Source: Mariprofundus sp. (GTDB lineage: Bacteria; Pseudomonadota; Zetaproteobacteria; Mariprofundales; Mariprofundaceae). Taken from it: a stretch of 64,000 bases of DNA. Positions 8,189 to 18,050 of this stretch are shown piece by piece. The notes under the pieces were generated by a model. It searched no databases and had not been told where the DNA came from. It saw only the letters and a program-made list of their open reading frames with translations. The first letter of the stretch is position 1. Each line of letters begins with the position of its first letter. Location of the stretch: assembly GCA_021772775.1 (NCBI GenBank), contig JAJFLH010000020.1:103500-167499 (forward strand). The letters are read 5' to 3'. The position numbers and the translations under genes are program-made.

Positions 8189-8590
8189 ATGATTGAACGC
8201 ATTGAAACAAAACAACGGATGAGCAGGATCGTCAAACACAACGGCACAATCTATCTGTGTGGGCAGGTCTGCAAAGATGCCGAGCAAGGCATTAAAGAGC
8301 AGACAGCAACGATGCTGGCAAAGGTCGATGAACTGCTGCAACAGGCCGGTAGTGACAGAGAGCATATTCTCTCTGCCACGATCTATATCAAAGACATGAG
8401 GTACTTCGCCGAGATGAATGAGGTTTGGGATAACTGGGTACCAGAAGGTCATGCGCCAGCTCGCGCCTGTGTCACAGCCAGCATGGCCCGGGAAGCGCTA
8501 TTGGTGGAGATCTCAGTCGTTGCTGCCGAAATTAACCTGTTATACGATATAGGGGATAGAGATAACCTTCCTCGGTTAAGGAATCGCTGA
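8189..8590 (+). CDS. RidA/YjgF family protein
   Basis: 133 aa, normal length for RidA plus a short tail. The family core ends [24 protein letters not shown] (~residues 90-112), containing the arginine (Arg92) equivalent to the substrate-carboxylate-binding residue of RidA. RidA proteins hydrolyse reactive enamine/imine intermediates to keto acids. Its position 27 bases after the flavin subunit fits removal of an imine made by that dehydrogenase. The last ~20 residues ([18 protein letters not shown]) extend beyond the usual end. TAAGGTG lies about 9 bases before the ATG. Confidence 0.9.
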   Translation: MIERIETKQRMSRIVKHNGTIYLCGQVCKDAEQGIKEQTATMLAKVDELLQQAGSDREHILSATIYIKDMRYFAEMNEVWDNWVPEGHAPARACVTASMAREALLVEISVVAAEINLLYDIGDRDNLPRLRNR

Positions 8591-9310
8591 TTATTGGCAG
8601 GATGTCAGACATCAGCATCTTCTTAAGTAGATACAATAAATAGGCGAATAGGGTGCTTGGGCACTGCTGTCCCAACAATATTTAGTAGATGATCAATCAA
8701 TGTTATAAAGGAACCGTTTGATTTGTTATCAGACATGTTGGACATGAATTTGACTTTTCCCTTCAACATCATTCCTGCGATGCCCTAGGGTCGCTTCTCT
8801 TGCACAAGTGTAATGACCTTCAGGCGGGACAAAAAGGAGAAGTCATTTGGACAGTTTCAAGCCGCTCGCAGAGGGTGAGGCGCAAAGCGCTGAATCAATC
8901 CAGTCACTCAACGTTTTCCTAGAGACCCGATCAAATAGGGGTTGATAAGGTGAATGGCGAAGCTAGAGATAGTGACCTGGGGTACGAACTTAGTAAAGTG
9001 GGAAAGCAGTGGGTACCGGGGGCAGAAATGAGTTCTTGAGTTATTTTCTACTCAAATAACTTATTCAGGCTCGCTTGGTTTTGATGGTCAGAAGGCGATC
9101 ACGGAAGTAATCGTGAAGGTTTGGGACTTCTGTTTATGAACGGGCCTGTAGTAGGATTGGTTTGAACCTTTGCTATCTTTTTAGAATAGCGAAATAGCGA
9201 ACGGAAATCTCGGGGATTAGAAGAGTGAGTAGCAGTTCTTTATTTTGTGACTTCCAAAAAATGCTGCAAGCCAATGAACTACCCCTTTTGGCTATAAGTG
9301 TGGTTTTCCT
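8591..9310. other. intergenic region with no supported gene
   Basis: About 720 bases. The only item of note is a 32-codon frame from TTG 8847 to TGA 8943-8945, preceded by AAGGAGA. It begins LDSFKPLAEGEAQSAES and may be a remnant or chance. No IS ends, tRNA or strong repeats were seen. Confidence 0.4.
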
Positions 9311-9314
9311 CGAC

Positions 9315-9345
9315 TTAAACAAAACAGGGAGGCGTGAGCCTCCCC
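9315..9345 (-). terminator. rho-independent terminator of the outer-membrane protein gene
   Basis: Read on the minus strand, GGGAGGC (9344-9338) pairs with GCCTCCC (9333-9327) around TCAC and is followed by TGTTTTGTTT. It lies 28 bases after the stop of the gene at 9373-9957. Confidence 0.85.
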
Positions 9346-9372
9346 ATTGTGCACAGATATCGATTGTCTGTT

Positions 9373-9957
9373 TTAGAAGTGGTAGGCGATGTTGGTAGTC
9401 AGCCCCCACATACGAGCCTTAGAATCATTTGCAAATACTGAACCTGCGTTCATATTGACAGGGAACATGTACTGGGTCCAATCAGCACCGACGGAAACAT
9501 TGCTGTTGAGTTTATAATCAATACCAGCGCCTACGCTCATGCCTGTTTTGGTCTGGGTCTGAGTTGCGCTGTTGGAACTTCCTTTAATGCGAGCAGTGGT
9601 AGCACCAGCCAGCACGAACAGATCAATTTCGGGTGTAACCGGATATTTAGCCTTGGCCAGGTAGGATACAAATAGAGGGCTGGAGTAAGTTAGCGTATTA
9701 TTAGCAGCGTATGTCTTCTTGTTTTTACCGCTCATGCCGACACGAAGTTCAGCCGCAAAATTTTCATTGAGGTCGGCACCGAATCTAGCGAAGCCACCAA
9801 AGCTGGTTGCCGTTTGGTCAACGCCAGCTGCTTTATGTTCAGTATTAAGCGTACCTACACCCATGCCTGTGTAGAAGGAAATGTCCTGTGCATTTGCGTT
9901 CGCAGCAGCTCCGGCGGAGGCCAAAGCAATAGCTGCGGTAGCGATCATCTTTTTCAT
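9373..9957 (-). CDS. outer-membrane beta-barrel protein (OmpA-like porin family)
   Basis: 194 aa. Signal peptide of about 23 residues (MKKMIATAAIALASAGAAANANA), then alternating hydrophobic/polar strands of an eight-stranded barrel. The C-terminus is NIAYHF: a terminal phenylalanine is the usual outer-membrane insertion signal. It begins ISFYTGMGVGTLN like OMP_b-brl family proteins. Probably a small surface barrel; ligand unknown. A GGAGATAT site precedes the ATG and a terminator follows, so it is monocistronic. Confidence 0.85.
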   Translation of the reverse strand: MKKMIATAAIALASAGAAANANAQDISFYTGMGVGTLNTEHKAAGVDQTATSFGGFARFGADLNENFAAELRVGMSGKNKKTYAANNTLTYSSPLFVSYLAKAKYPVTPEIDLFVLAGATTARIKGSSNSATQTQTKTGMSVGAGIDYKLNSNVSVGADWTQYMFPVNMNAGSVFANDSKARMWGLTTNIAYHF

Positions 9958-10374
9958 CTATATCTCCTGAATGAGGCCGTGAAGAGAGGCCACTTTTTGA
10001 ATGCGAGGCAGATTAGGAGCCAATTCTTAACTGAAACTGAAAATTGATTGTGATAGCCCATTCATGAATAAGGGGTAAATAGGCGGATGAAGTGCCGTAT
10101 GACAGTAGGGGAAGTGGCTATTATTATTTGATTATGGTGTTTTATGAAATGTTACTAATGAAGAAAAAAAGTTATGCAGCGTCACAGTTTTAGTGTGTAG
10201 TAATCGTGCCTGCTGCGTGAGATTTCTCGGTCACACTAACGCAATCAATTTATACCTGCCGGTTTCTCCAGCAGGATGGTTTTGTGTATATAGACACGAC
10301 CATAGCTCTGGGCATTGCACTGTAATACATTAGTATGCCTTTTTTTATAAAGCTGAAATAGGTGGAGTAGATAA
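9958..10374. other. divergent intergenic region between the barrel protein and the FNT channel
   Basis: About 417 bases, AT-rich, with no supported gene. It should hold the promoters of both divergently transcribed genes. I could not identify a specific operator such as an FNR or NarL site with confidence. Confidence 0.4.
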
Positions 10375-11196
10375 GTGGCGTACGTTAAACCGGAAGATGT
10401 TGTAGAGAGTATGTTGCAGGCAGGAGCCAAGAAAGCAGGCTTGCCGATAAGGGATATGTTGATACGTGGCATGCTCGCCGGAGCGTTTCTGGGTTATGCT
10501 ACAACTATGGCGGCTACTGCCGCGACACAGACCGGGCTTGATATCGTGGGCGCTGTGCTTTTTCCTGTTGGTTTCGTAATTATTATTCTGCTGGGGCTTG
10601 AATTGGCAACAAGTAACTTTGCTCTGTTGCCGATTGGCGTCAAAGATGGCCGGATCTCAGTTGCCCGGCTAGCATATAACTGGATATGGGTGCTCCTTGG
10701 TAATCTGCTGGGTTGTCTTTTCTATGCTGTTCTCTATTACTTGGTCACGACCAAAATGGGCCATATTGATCCTGCAACAATTCCGGCAGCCCAAAAGATT
10801 GTGGCCATTGCTGAACACAAAACGATTGAATACGCTCCTTATGGTTTTGACGGCACGATTTCAGCATTTATCAGCGGCATACTCTGTAACTGGATGGTAA
10901 CGCTGGGTACAGTCATGGCCTTAACAGCGACAACAACCATTGGAAAAATTGCAGCTATGTGGTTGCCGATTATGGCTTTCTTTTCTTTGGGTTATGAGCA
11001 TGCCATAGTCAATATGTTTGTGATTCCTGCTGGCATGATGCTGGGTGCAGATATTACGATCAGTGATTGGTGGCTGTTGAATGAAATCCCGGTTCTATTG
11101 GGCAATATTCTTGGCGGCATGATATTTACAGGCTTTGCTCTCTATTTAACCGCAAGAAAAAAACCAGTTCAGGATGTCATATCTCCATCGAGCTGA
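10375..11196 (+). CDS. formate/nitrite transporter (FNT) family channel
   Basis: 273 aa, the usual length for FocA/NirC/HSC channels. Six membrane segments with family motifs: GLELATSNFALLPIG (~81-95), GILCNWMVTLGT (~169-180) and FFSLGYEHAIVNMF (~202-215), the last containing the conserved central-pore histidine. FNT pentamers pass formate, nitrite, hydrosulfide or acetate/lactate. No pyruvate formate-lyase or nitrite reductase gene is adjacent, so the substrate is open. Starts at GTG 10375 with GGTGGAG about 7 bases upstream. Confidence 0.92.
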   Translation: MAYVKPEDVVESMLQAGAKKAGLPIRDMLIRGMLAGAFLGYATTMAATAATQTGLDIVGAVLFPVGFVIIILLGLELATSNFALLPIGVKDGRISVARLAYNWIWVLLGNLLGCLFYAVLYYLVTTKMGHIDPATIPAAQKIVAIAEHKTIEYAPYGFDGTISAFISGILCNWMVTLGTVMALTATTTIGKIAAMWLPIMAFFSLGYEHAIVNMFVIPAGMMLGADITISDWWLLNEIPVLLGNILGGMIFTGFALYLTARKKPVQDVISPSS

Positions 11197-11317
11197 TGAT
11201 GTTCAGGCTCAGCTCTAAGCGTGAATGTTTGCATGCTTGAGCCTTGATTATCGTTTTTAAAACAGTGTAATATCGAACAGGGAAAAGCTGATACACTGCG
11301 CTTTAGTGGGGGGAACT

Positions 11318-11662
11318 ATGATCCAATTCAGAGAAGCGCTCAGTGCTTGGGGGCGACCCGACTTTAAGGCTGAGCTTAAGCGTGAAATTGAGCGGCTATC
11401 CTATAAAGAGCTGCCGCTGCAGCAGGCATTGACGACGGGCAGTTATGCGCTGGACAAAGATATCGAAGCGATGGTTATTCATATGCAAGAGTCGGAAACG
11501 TCTATTCAGATGAAAGCGGGCATCTTTTATAAAGCCATCATTGCCGGTTGTAGCTGTTCGGATGATCCAACACCGATAGATGAGTGCAATGAACATTGTG
11601 AAATCATGATTGAAATCGATAAAAAATCAGCTGCGACAACCATCACACTGCTGCCCGACTGA
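11318..11662 (+). CDS. conserved small cytoplasmic protein, function unknown
   Basis: 114 aa. I chose ATG 11318 (MIQFREALSAWG) because GGGGGGAA lies just upstream; a GTG at 11306 would add 4 residues. Features include ELKREIERL, LPLQQALTTGSYAL and a cysteine/acidic patch CSCSDDPTPIDECNEHC that could bind metal. No signal peptide or membrane segment. I have a vague sense of having seen this family in gammaproteobacteria but cannot name it. Confidence 0.7.
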   Translation: MIQFREALSAWGRPDFKAELKREIERLSYKELPLQQALTTGSYALDKDIEAMVIHMQESETSIQMKAGIFYKAIIAGCSCSDDPTPIDECNEHCEIMIEIDKKSAATTITLLPD

Positions 11663-11733
11663 GACCACGGATCTGGATATAAAGAGAGTAAATCGATGAT
11701 GGGATTTAGTGAGGTATCCTTTAAGGAGTATGG

Positions 11734-11943
11734 ATGAGTAAAGAGCTTTGGATGATTTTTTATGTGGCTTATGGTGTGGCAGCACTGCTGTTGCTGGCCA
11801 TGGTGGTTCGGGGATTGATGAAGAAACATCCGATCAAAAGGATGGTTGGAGATCTCGGTAGACCGATTCTGATGATTATTCTCTCGTTAGCTCTCTGGTA
11901 TAGTACTATCTATATCGGAGGGGACTTTGCTAGCAGGTTTTAG
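11734..11943 (+). CDS. small two-helix membrane protein, 69 aa
   Basis: Two hydrophobic segments, ~residues 7-26 (MIFYVAYGVAALLLLAMVVR) and ~46-62 (ILMIILSLALWYSTIYIG), separated by the basic loop KKHPIKR, predicting a small inner-membrane hairpin. AAGGAG lies about 7 bases before the ATG. It follows the 114-aa gene by 71 bases and may be co-transcribed. Family not recognised. Confidence 0.7.
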   Translation: MSKELWMIFYVAYGVAALLLLAMVVRGLMKKHPIKRMVGDLGRPILMIILSLALWYSTIYIGGDFASRF

Positions 11944-12273
11944 TTATTTATTGCCTACTCACCACTCTGACCTGACTTGAGGCAGGCTCATCGCTACCTC
12001 TATATTTCTAATAAGTTATTCATACCTTTCCACGCTTACACCTTGTTATATCGAGTGTTGTAAATACTTGAGGCCACTATCAGAAGATATGCTTTAGCTC
12101 ATACTAAAGTAGGATGGTTGACCTCATCAATCAGGTGTATAACAAGATATGCGGATCAGGATTGAAGCTGGTGCAGCAAGAAGGTAAGAGATGCTGTTTG
12201 TTATTTATGATCATCATGATTATGACTGCCCGATAGCTGAACTCTGTCGGGAAAGTCTTGAAGCGGTAGAGAG
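11944..12273. other. intergenic region upstream of the first heme sensor
   Basis: 330 bases with no gene. It contains widely spaced inverted copies of CTTGTTATA (near 12044) and TATAACAAG (near 12138), about 85 bases apart. This could be a chance match or part of a regulatory site. Confidence 0.35.
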
Positions 12274-13566
12274 ATGAAAGGCTTAAAGAGAGAAATCGCA
12301 CTTCTATTCAGATGGTTTGTTCTGGTCTCTCTTTTCTGGACAAGCATTGTCATGGGCTCACTGGTTTGGAATATCGCTGTTGAATATGATCATGCAGAAG
12401 AGGCAGCAATTACCGAAGCAGAAGCGCATATTAATAAGGATAAGGTATTTAGATTGTGGGGAGCCTCACATGGCGGTGTGTATGTGCCAGTGAGTGAGAG
12501 TACACAACCCAATCCCAGGCTTTCACATATGACAGAACGCGATCTTATTACACCTTCAGGCAGAGAGCTGACGCTGATGAATCCAGCCTACATGGTGCGC
12601 CAGATGATGCATGACTATGAAGAACTGTATGGGGTGAAAGGGCGCATTACTTCATTCCCGGATAAGCTGTTTAACCCAATGAATCGACCGGATGATTGGG
12701 AGTTAGAAGCGCTAAAGTCTTTTGAACAGGGGGCTGATGAGATGAAAGCGCTCACTGAAATCAATGGTGCAGCTTATATGCGTCTGATGCGGCCGCTGTT
12801 CATTAATCAGGCGTGTTTGAAGTGCCATGGAGCTCAGGGCTACAAGGTTGGTGATTTGCGGGGTGGAGTAGGTATCGCCATTCCAATGGCGCCCTATCTG
12901 CAACATGAGATGGAAAAATTTACGGTGCTGTGTGTGAATTATTCATTGATCTGGTTTGTTGGTCTTCTGGGTATCTATTATGTGTTCAGGATCATTAAAA
13001 AGAGAACGATTGAGCGGATGAAATTGATGTCGAGGTTGCAACGCAGCAATGCCAAGCTGGAGAAGTTTTCGTATCAGGATGGTCTGACTCAGGTGGCCAA
13101 TAGACGTATGTTTGATGCGTTGCTGAAGAGGGAGTGGGCTGCTGCCCAACGTAATGGCTTTCCTCTCTCTATGATCATGATCGATATTGATCACTTCAAG
13201 GGCTATAACGATGGTTATGGGCATCAGGCTGGTGACTACTGTTTGAATCGTGTTGCAACGGTTCTCAATGGTGTCTCTAAACGTAACACCGACCTGTTCG
13301 CCCGTTATGGTGGCGAGGAGTTTGTACTGTTGCTACCGAATACCAGTGAGATCCCGACACTTGAGTTGGCAGAGTGTTGCCTTGTTAAAGTTTCAGGGCT
13401 TCTAATTCCACATGAGTATTCTGATGCTGCAAACATTGTGACGATAAGCCTCGGTGTGGCGACAATGGTTCCGGCGGAGACCATGCATGCATCAGCATTG
13501 ATTGAAGCTGCTGATCAGGCGCTTTATCGGGCCAAAAGTATGGGGCGCAATCGGGTCGAGGTATAA
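12274..13566 (+). CDS. DUF3365 (c-heme sensor) diguanylate cyclase
   Basis: 430 aa. TM1 is at ~13-36, a periplasmic DUF3365 (Tll0287-like) sensor at ~37-212, TM2 at ~216-240, and a GGDEF domain at ~265-430. The sensor carries one c-type heme motif, CLKCH (181-185). The catalytic signature is GGEEF (346-350), with a product-inhibition I-site RNTD (337-340) five residues upstream. It should make cyclic-di-GMP in response to a heme-sensed cue such as redox state or a gas. Its sensor half is closely related to that of the kinase at 19127. AGAGAG precedes the ATG. Confidence 0.9.
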   Translation: MKGLKREIALLFRWFVLVSLFWTSIVMGSLVWNIAVEYDHAEEAAITEAEAHINKDKVFRLWGASHGGVYVPVSESTQPNPRLSHMTERDLITPSGRELTLMNPAYMVRQMMHDYEELYGVKGRITSFPDKLFNPMNRPDDWELEALKSFEQGADEMKALTEINGAAYMRLMRPLFINQACLKCHGAQGYKVGDLRGGVGIAIPMAPYLQHEMEKFTVLCVNYSLIWFVGLLGIYYVFRIIKKRTIERMKLMSRLQRSNAKLEKFSYQDGLTQVANRRMFDALLKREWAAAQRNGFPLSMIMIDIDHFKGYNDGYGHQAGDYCLNRVATVLNGVSKRNTDLFARYGGEEFVLLLPNTSEIPTLELAECCLVKVSGLLIPHEYSDAANIVTISLGVATMVPAETMHASALIEAADQALYRAKSMGRNRVEV

Positions 13567-13780
13567 AACAATTCGAAATACAGAGGTTCTTGGTGCAAGT
13601 CGGCTACTCTCCTGTTTGTCATTATCGAATATTTAGAATCTTAAGCCTCAATGAGCAGTGGGAATGATTGATATACGCCCTTTAACGTTTGTTGCAGGCA
13701 AATGGTGAGTTCACTCTATCTGTTGGCATTGTGCTCATTCTGCTTTATGCTAAACACTTCTTACCATAAGGTGGTTGTTT

Positions 13781-15979
13781 GTGAACAATGATGTGACAGA
13801 CACTTCTCAGGCTGCATTTGAGCAGGCACTGAAAATCCGTTTAGAGCAGGTGAAGCTGCTTTTTGAGCCTACTCTTGTGGTTGGTATTGGTTATATTGCG
13901 GTAGCCATCATGTTGGCTTTGATGCAGTGGCCTGTGATTGATCATGTCACTATTTTGTTGTGGTTGTCGGCAATGGGGCTGGTGGTATTGTGGCGTTTGT
14001 GGCTGGCTTTCTCTTTTGCCAGAAAAAACACTGACTGGCATGAAGTTAAAGCTTGGGAAAAAAAGTTTGTTATAGGTTCCACAATGGGGGGCATTGTCTG
14101 GGGGGCTGCAAGTGCTTTGCTGTTTCCCAGTGGTGATATTTCACATCAGGCGGTCCTGTTTATGGTTGTTGCCGGTATGGCTGCGGCCGGCTCAACAACA
14201 CTCTCCGCACTTAAGTTGCCAGGTGTATCGTTTGTTATACTAATTACATTGCCGTTGATCATTAATCTGCTTCTTGAGTCTACCTATATATCGGTCTCAT
14301 TTAGTGTTTTAGTGACGATATTTATGTTGCTGTTAATTAATAGTTGCTTACGCAATTATAATAATCATTTGCAGAGTATTACCTTGAGGTTTGAAGCTGA
14401 ATCGCGTGAAAGAACTATTCTGGCAGCCGATGAGAAGCTGCGACAAACTACTCTCAAGCTCAGTGAAGCTCAACGCATTGCTCATGTAGGCAACTGGGAA
14501 ATGGATATTCAGAGTAATAGGCTGACATGGTCAGATGAAATTTATCGCATGTTCGAAATTGACAGGGCACTGCTGACGGGCTCTTATGAGGATTTTCTCG
14601 CTATGGTGCATCCTGATGACCGCCAGAAGGTTAATGATGCATATGTAGAATCAGCCAGGAAACACACTTCAAATGATATTGAGCATCGCCTGTTGTTTGA
14701 TGATGGTCGAATTAAATATGTTCAAGAACGCTATGAAATCAGTTATGACGAGCAGGGCAAGGCAATCCGTTCGACAGGCACCGTTCAGGATATTAGCGAA
14801 TATAAACAGCTCGAGGAGCAGTTGTTGCAAGCCCAGAAAATGGAGGCGATAGGTACACTGGTGGGTGGCATCGCGCATGACTTTAATAATATATTAGCAG
14901 CGGTTCAGGGTAATATCTATTTGGCTCTGCTGGAGATGCAGGGGCATCCGAAAGCCCGAAGTAAATTGCAAAGTATCGAAAGGCTCAGCCTGCGCGCCAG
15001 CGATATGGTGCAGCAATTACTGACGTTTGCGCGTAAAGACAGGGTGCAGATGAAGCTACTACCACTTAATTCCTTTATGAAAGAAGAAGCCAAGCTGAGT
15101 AGTAGTGCGATTCCTGAAAGTATTGAGAGGGTGTTTGATGTCTGTTCTGAGCCACTGTATGTGCTTGGAGATATTACACAGCTACAGCAGGCGCTGATGA
15201 ATTTGGTGAATAATGCCTGCCATGCTTTGGTTGATGTGCCTCATCCGAAGATTGATTGCACTTTATCTGCTTTTATCAGTGAGGAAGCTTTTCATCTGCG
15301 TCATATGGATGTACCTGAGCATAGCAATTTTGCGCATATCACGTTGCGGGATAATGGTCGCGGTATTCCGCCTGAGCAGTTGGATAAAATATTTGAACCA
15401 TTTTTCACCACCAAGGAGGTCGGTGAAGGTACTGGCCTCGGTTTGTCGATGGTTTATGGTGCAGTAAAGAATCATAGTGGTTTTATCGATGTGGAGAGTG
15501 TGCAAGGAGAAGGTACGACATTTCATATCTATCTACCGCTGCAAATGGATAACGTGATGGCAGATATGCCCGAGGCAACTCAGCCAGCTTTTCAGGGGCG
15601 TGGTGAAACCATTCTTCTGGTTGATGATGAGGATGAGATGCGTACGACTATCGCGGAAGTGTTAGAGAGCCTGAACTATCAGGTGCTGATTGCCGTTGAT
15701 GGTGAAGATGCTGTTGAACGATTTAGCGCCTATCCTGATGCAATTGATCTGGTCATTCTCGATGTTGTGATGCCCGTGATGGGTGGCATGGATGCGGCAC
15801 GGTTTATTCGTGAAATTAACGCTGAAGTTCCGATTATCTTTGCGACGGGTTACGATAGACATAAGGTGTTGAGTAATCAGGAGGCACCTGGGCGTAGTAT
15901 GATGCTTAATAAACCGTTTATGATTGATAAACTTACCCTTTCATTGCGAAAACTGATTGAAGGCAGTACTGTAGATTAA
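13781..15979 (+). CDS. membrane hybrid histidine kinase (MASE-like TM region, PAS, HK, receiver)
   Basis: 732 aa. Six or so N-terminal hydrophobic segments (~28-190), then a PAS domain (~230-340, with the PAC end [12 protein letters not shown]) and a kinase core. The H-box is GGIAHDFNN (His ~366), the N-box [11 protein letters not shown], and the G-boxes DNGRGIP and GTGLGLS. The C-terminal receiver contains LLVDDEDE and the phospho-acceptor [10 protein letters not shown] chose GTG 13781 because AAGGTGG ends 6 bases upstream; a TTG at 13775 is too close to that site. There is no separate output regulator beside it, so its target is unknown. It lies 214 bases after the DUF3365-GGDEF gene. Confidence 0.92.
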   Translation: MNNDVTDTSQAAFEQALKIRLEQVKLLFEPTLVVGIGYIAVAIMLALMQWPVIDHVTILLWLSAMGLVVLWRLWLAFSFARKNTDWHEVKAWEKKFVIGSTMGGIVWGAASALLFPSGDISHQAVLFMVVAGMAAAGSTTLSALKLPGVSFVILITLPLIINLLLESTYISVSFSVLVTIFMLLLINSCLRNYNNHLQSITLRFEAESRERTILAADEKLRQTTLKLSEAQRIAHVGNWEMDIQSNRLTWSDEIYRMFEIDRALLTGSYEDFLAMVHPDDRQKVNDAYVESARKHTSNDIEHRLLFDDGRIKYVQERYEISYDEQGKAIRSTGTVQDISEYKQLEEQLLQAQKMEAIGTLVGGIAHDFNNILAAVQGNIYLALLEMQGHPKARSKLQSIERLSLRASDMVQQLLTFARKDRVQMKLLPLNSFMKEEAKLSSSAIPESIERVFDVCSEPLYVLGDITQLQQALMNLVNNACHALVDVPHPKIDCTLSAFISEEAFHLRHMDVPEHSNFAHITLRDNGRGIPPEQLDKIFEPFFTTKEVGEGTGLGLSMVYGAVKNHSGFIDVESVQGEGTTFHIYLPLQMDNVMADMPEATQPAFQGRGETILLVDDEDEMRTTIAEVLESLNYQVLIAVDGEDAVERFSAYPDAIDLVILDVVMPVMGGMDAARFIREINAEVPIIFATGYDRHKVLSNQEAPGRSMMLNKPFMIDKLTLSLRKLIEGSTVD

Positions 15980-16055
15980 GTCTTAAAGAGTAAGGTCCGT
16001 TCGACTCAATTCATTAGCATAGTAGATGTCGAGTTTCGCTTGTGGCAGGGGGGAC

Positions 16056-16574
16056 TTATAGCCAAAGCGACTCCCCAGCTGATTCCAGCCAGGTGAGATA
16101 AACCCGTAGATCAAATTCGAACTGATGATAATTCGGCTCCATATTGCAGCAGAGTTTGTAAAACGCTTTGTTGTGATCAGATACTTTTACATGTGAGAGC
16201 TCGTGAACAACAATCATACGCAAAAACTCAGGCGGCATATCTTTAAACATCGTCGCCACATGAACCTCTCGTTTGGCCTTGAGCTTTGCCCCTTGCACCT
16301 GAAACTTGCTAGTGTGCATACCCAGTGCATTGCGGGTGAGATGCAGGGTGTTATCAAAAGCCACCCTGTTGATCTGCCCTGCGTTGCGCAGATAGCTGCA
16401 TTTGAGTTCCATCACGTAATCATAAAGTGCTTTGTCAGAACGCACCGCATGTCGATGTGGATACTTTTGTAGTAGCCAGTCTGCTATCAGATTCTGCTCG
16501 ATCAACTGGTTGATTTGGGCAATCAGTTCAGGCGGATATCCGGCAAGGTAGTTCGGTGGTGGTTTCGGTCGCAT
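16056..16574 (-). CDS. YgjP/DUF45-type zinc metallopeptidase-like protein
   Basis: 172 aa. The zinc-protease motif HELSH sits in VVHELSHVKVSDHNKAFYKL (~126 on), the signature layout of YgjP-like (DUF45, M48-clan) proteins. The upstream SRWGSC-like segment seen in the other YgjP member of this window (at 40570) is absent, so this is a divergent branch. No signal peptide; probably cytoplasmic. Substrate unknown. It is divergent from the radical SAM gene and separated from it by 78 bases. Confidence 0.8.
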   Translation of the reverse strand: MRPKPPPNYLAGYPPELIAQINQLIEQNLIADWLLQKYPHRHAVRSDKALYDYVMELKCSYLRNAGQINRVAFDNTLHLTRNALGMHTSKFQVQGAKLKAKREVHVATMFKDMPPEFLRMIVVHELSHVKVSDHNKAFYKLCCNMEPNYHQFEFDLRVYLTWLESAGESLWL

Positions 16575-16652
16575 GAACGCAAGCTAATACTTTATGCTGT
16601 CTGCAGGAATAAAGGGGATGGTAATGCGTGGATGAATGCTTAACTTACGACC

Positions 16653-17534
16653 ATGCCGTTAAATTATGACATACCGCTCTACCGGCCTCCGAGTGAGGGG
16701 GATAATCTGATTATTCAGGTCACACTGGGCTGTAGTTTCAACCAGTGCAGCTTTTGTTCCATGTATCGGCAGAAGCAGTACAGTCAGCGTCTGCTTGCAG
16801 ATGTGGCTGGGGATATCCATAAAGCTGCTCGCAGCAGGCCTGATACACGACGTGTTTTTCTGGCTGATGGTGATGCCTTAAGCCTGCCGACCGGCCAATT
16901 GCTAATGATCCTGGATGAGTTGTATGTGGCGCTGCCCAAACTTAGCCGCGTTTCATGCTACGCCACGCCTGCGAATATCCTGAATAAGAGTCCTGACGAA
17001 TTGGCTCAGTTGAAAGATAGGGGCTTAAGTTTGCTCTATCTAGGCATTGAGTCCGGTTCTAATCTGATTTTGAAGAAGATCACCAAGGGAGCTAGCCAGC
17101 GGGGCATCGCTGAAGCCATGCACAAAGCCCATGATTCTGGTTTGAAACTGTCAGCTACTGTCATTCTGGGGTTGGGTGGTAAAAAATATTGGCAGGAACA
17201 TATTGATGGCACTATTGAACTGCTCAAACGCGCACCTGTTACTTATCTCTCCACCCTGCAGTTGCATCTGGAGGAAGATATCATCGCAGAGTTTGAAACG
17301 AAATTCGGTGAAGGTTTCGAGCCGGCAGACGATAGAGATGTTCTTCACGAGCAGCTTCGATTGCTCAGTGGATTGAACCCGCCTAAAACTCTGATATTTC
17401 GCTCCAATCATGTTTCCAATACACTGGCTCTGGCTGGAAACATACCCCGTGACAGAGAAAAACTGCTGGGCCAATTGCAACGTGCTTTAGATGGGCAGGA
17501 AGCGCTGCGACCATGGTTTATGCGGGGCATGTAG
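16653..17534 (+). CDS. radical SAM protein
   Basis: 293 aa. The iron-sulfur motif is C-x4-C-x2-C in LGCSFNQCSFCSMYRQKQ (~27-44), the form found in a family of Elp3/HemN-like radical SAM proteins that often reads GC-HN-C-FC-MY. A glycine-rich SAM segment (LYLGIESGSN) and the C-terminal core follow. It should cleave SAM reductively to make a radical; the substrate is unknown. There is no accessory SPASM domain. The start ATG at 16653 has only a weak ribosome-binding site. Confidence 0.88.
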   Translation: MPLNYDIPLYRPPSEGDNLIIQVTLGCSFNQCSFCSMYRQKQYSQRLLADVAGDIHKAARSRPDTRRVFLADGDALSLPTGQLLMILDELYVALPKLSRVSCYATPANILNKSPDELAQLKDRGLSLLYLGIESGSNLILKKITKGASQRGIAEAMHKAHDSGLKLSATVILGLGGKKYWQEHIDGTIELLKRAPVTYLSTLQLHLEEDIIAEFETKFGEGFEPADDRDVLHEQLRLLSGLNPPKTLIFRSNHVSNTLALAGNIPRDREKLLGQLQRALDGQEALRPWFMRGM

Positions 17535-17598
17535 CAAGGTGCTGGGGCTTTTATCTGTCGACTGATTCGAGTTATGGTGTGGATGAAGGGGCTATCAT

Positions 17599-18048
17599 AT
17601 GAAACTAGAACTCTCTGAAGTTCTGAAATATGTGCATGAACATATTCCAATCACCGATAATCTTGGTGCCGGTATTCAAAGCTATGACGGTAATTCCATT
17701 GTTTTAACTGCGCCATTGGATGCCAATATCAATCACCGTAATTCAGCTTTTGGTGGCAGCCTTTCAGTTATAGCTATTCTGTCCGGCTGGGCACTGCTTT
17801 TTATCAAGATGAAAGAGCTGTTTTTGCAGGCGCGTTTGGTGATTCAAAGCTCCTCTTTTGAATTGACCAATCCTGTTATGGCTGATTTTGAAGCTGTGTC
17901 TGTTTTGCCTTCACTGAAAATATATGAACGATTTATCAAAACATTAGGGAAACATGGCCGTGCAAGAATGACGGTCCATTCCAAAGTGCTGTGTAACGGT
18001 GTGAGCTGCGGTACGCATCAAGGCGTTTATGTGGCGGTAATTACTTGA
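17599..18048 (+). CDS. YiiD C-terminal-type hotdog thioesterase domain protein
   Basis: 149 aa, a single domain resembling the C-terminal half of E. coli YiiD (FabY; family yiiD_Cterm). The hallmark is TAPLDANINHRNSAFGGSLSVIAILSGWALLF (~36-67), close in pattern to the NHRGTAFGGSL of YiiD. In E. coli this domain is fused to a GNAT domain in one protein that supports initiation of fatty acid synthesis. Here the GNAT follows as a separate, overlapping gene. Acts in the cytoplasm; exact reaction inferred only. Confidence 0.85.
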   Translation: MKLELSEVLKYVHEHIPITDNLGAGIQSYDGNSIVLTAPLDANINHRNSAFGGSLSVIAILSGWALLFIKMKELFLQARLVIQSSSFELTNPVMADFEAVSVLPSLKIYERFIKTLGKHGRARMTVHSKVLCNGVSCGTHQGVYVAVIT

Positions 18049-18050
18049 GC

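Noticed and set aside
8847..8945. 32-codon frame starting at TTG with a good AAGGAGA upstream
   Set aside because: Too short with a rare start and no recognisable features; noted in the intergenic entry only.
11190..11215. 7-bp inverted repeat GAGCTGA/TCAGCTC after the FNT gene as terminator
   Set aside because: Stem is short, its left arm overlaps the stop codon, and no U-tract follows.
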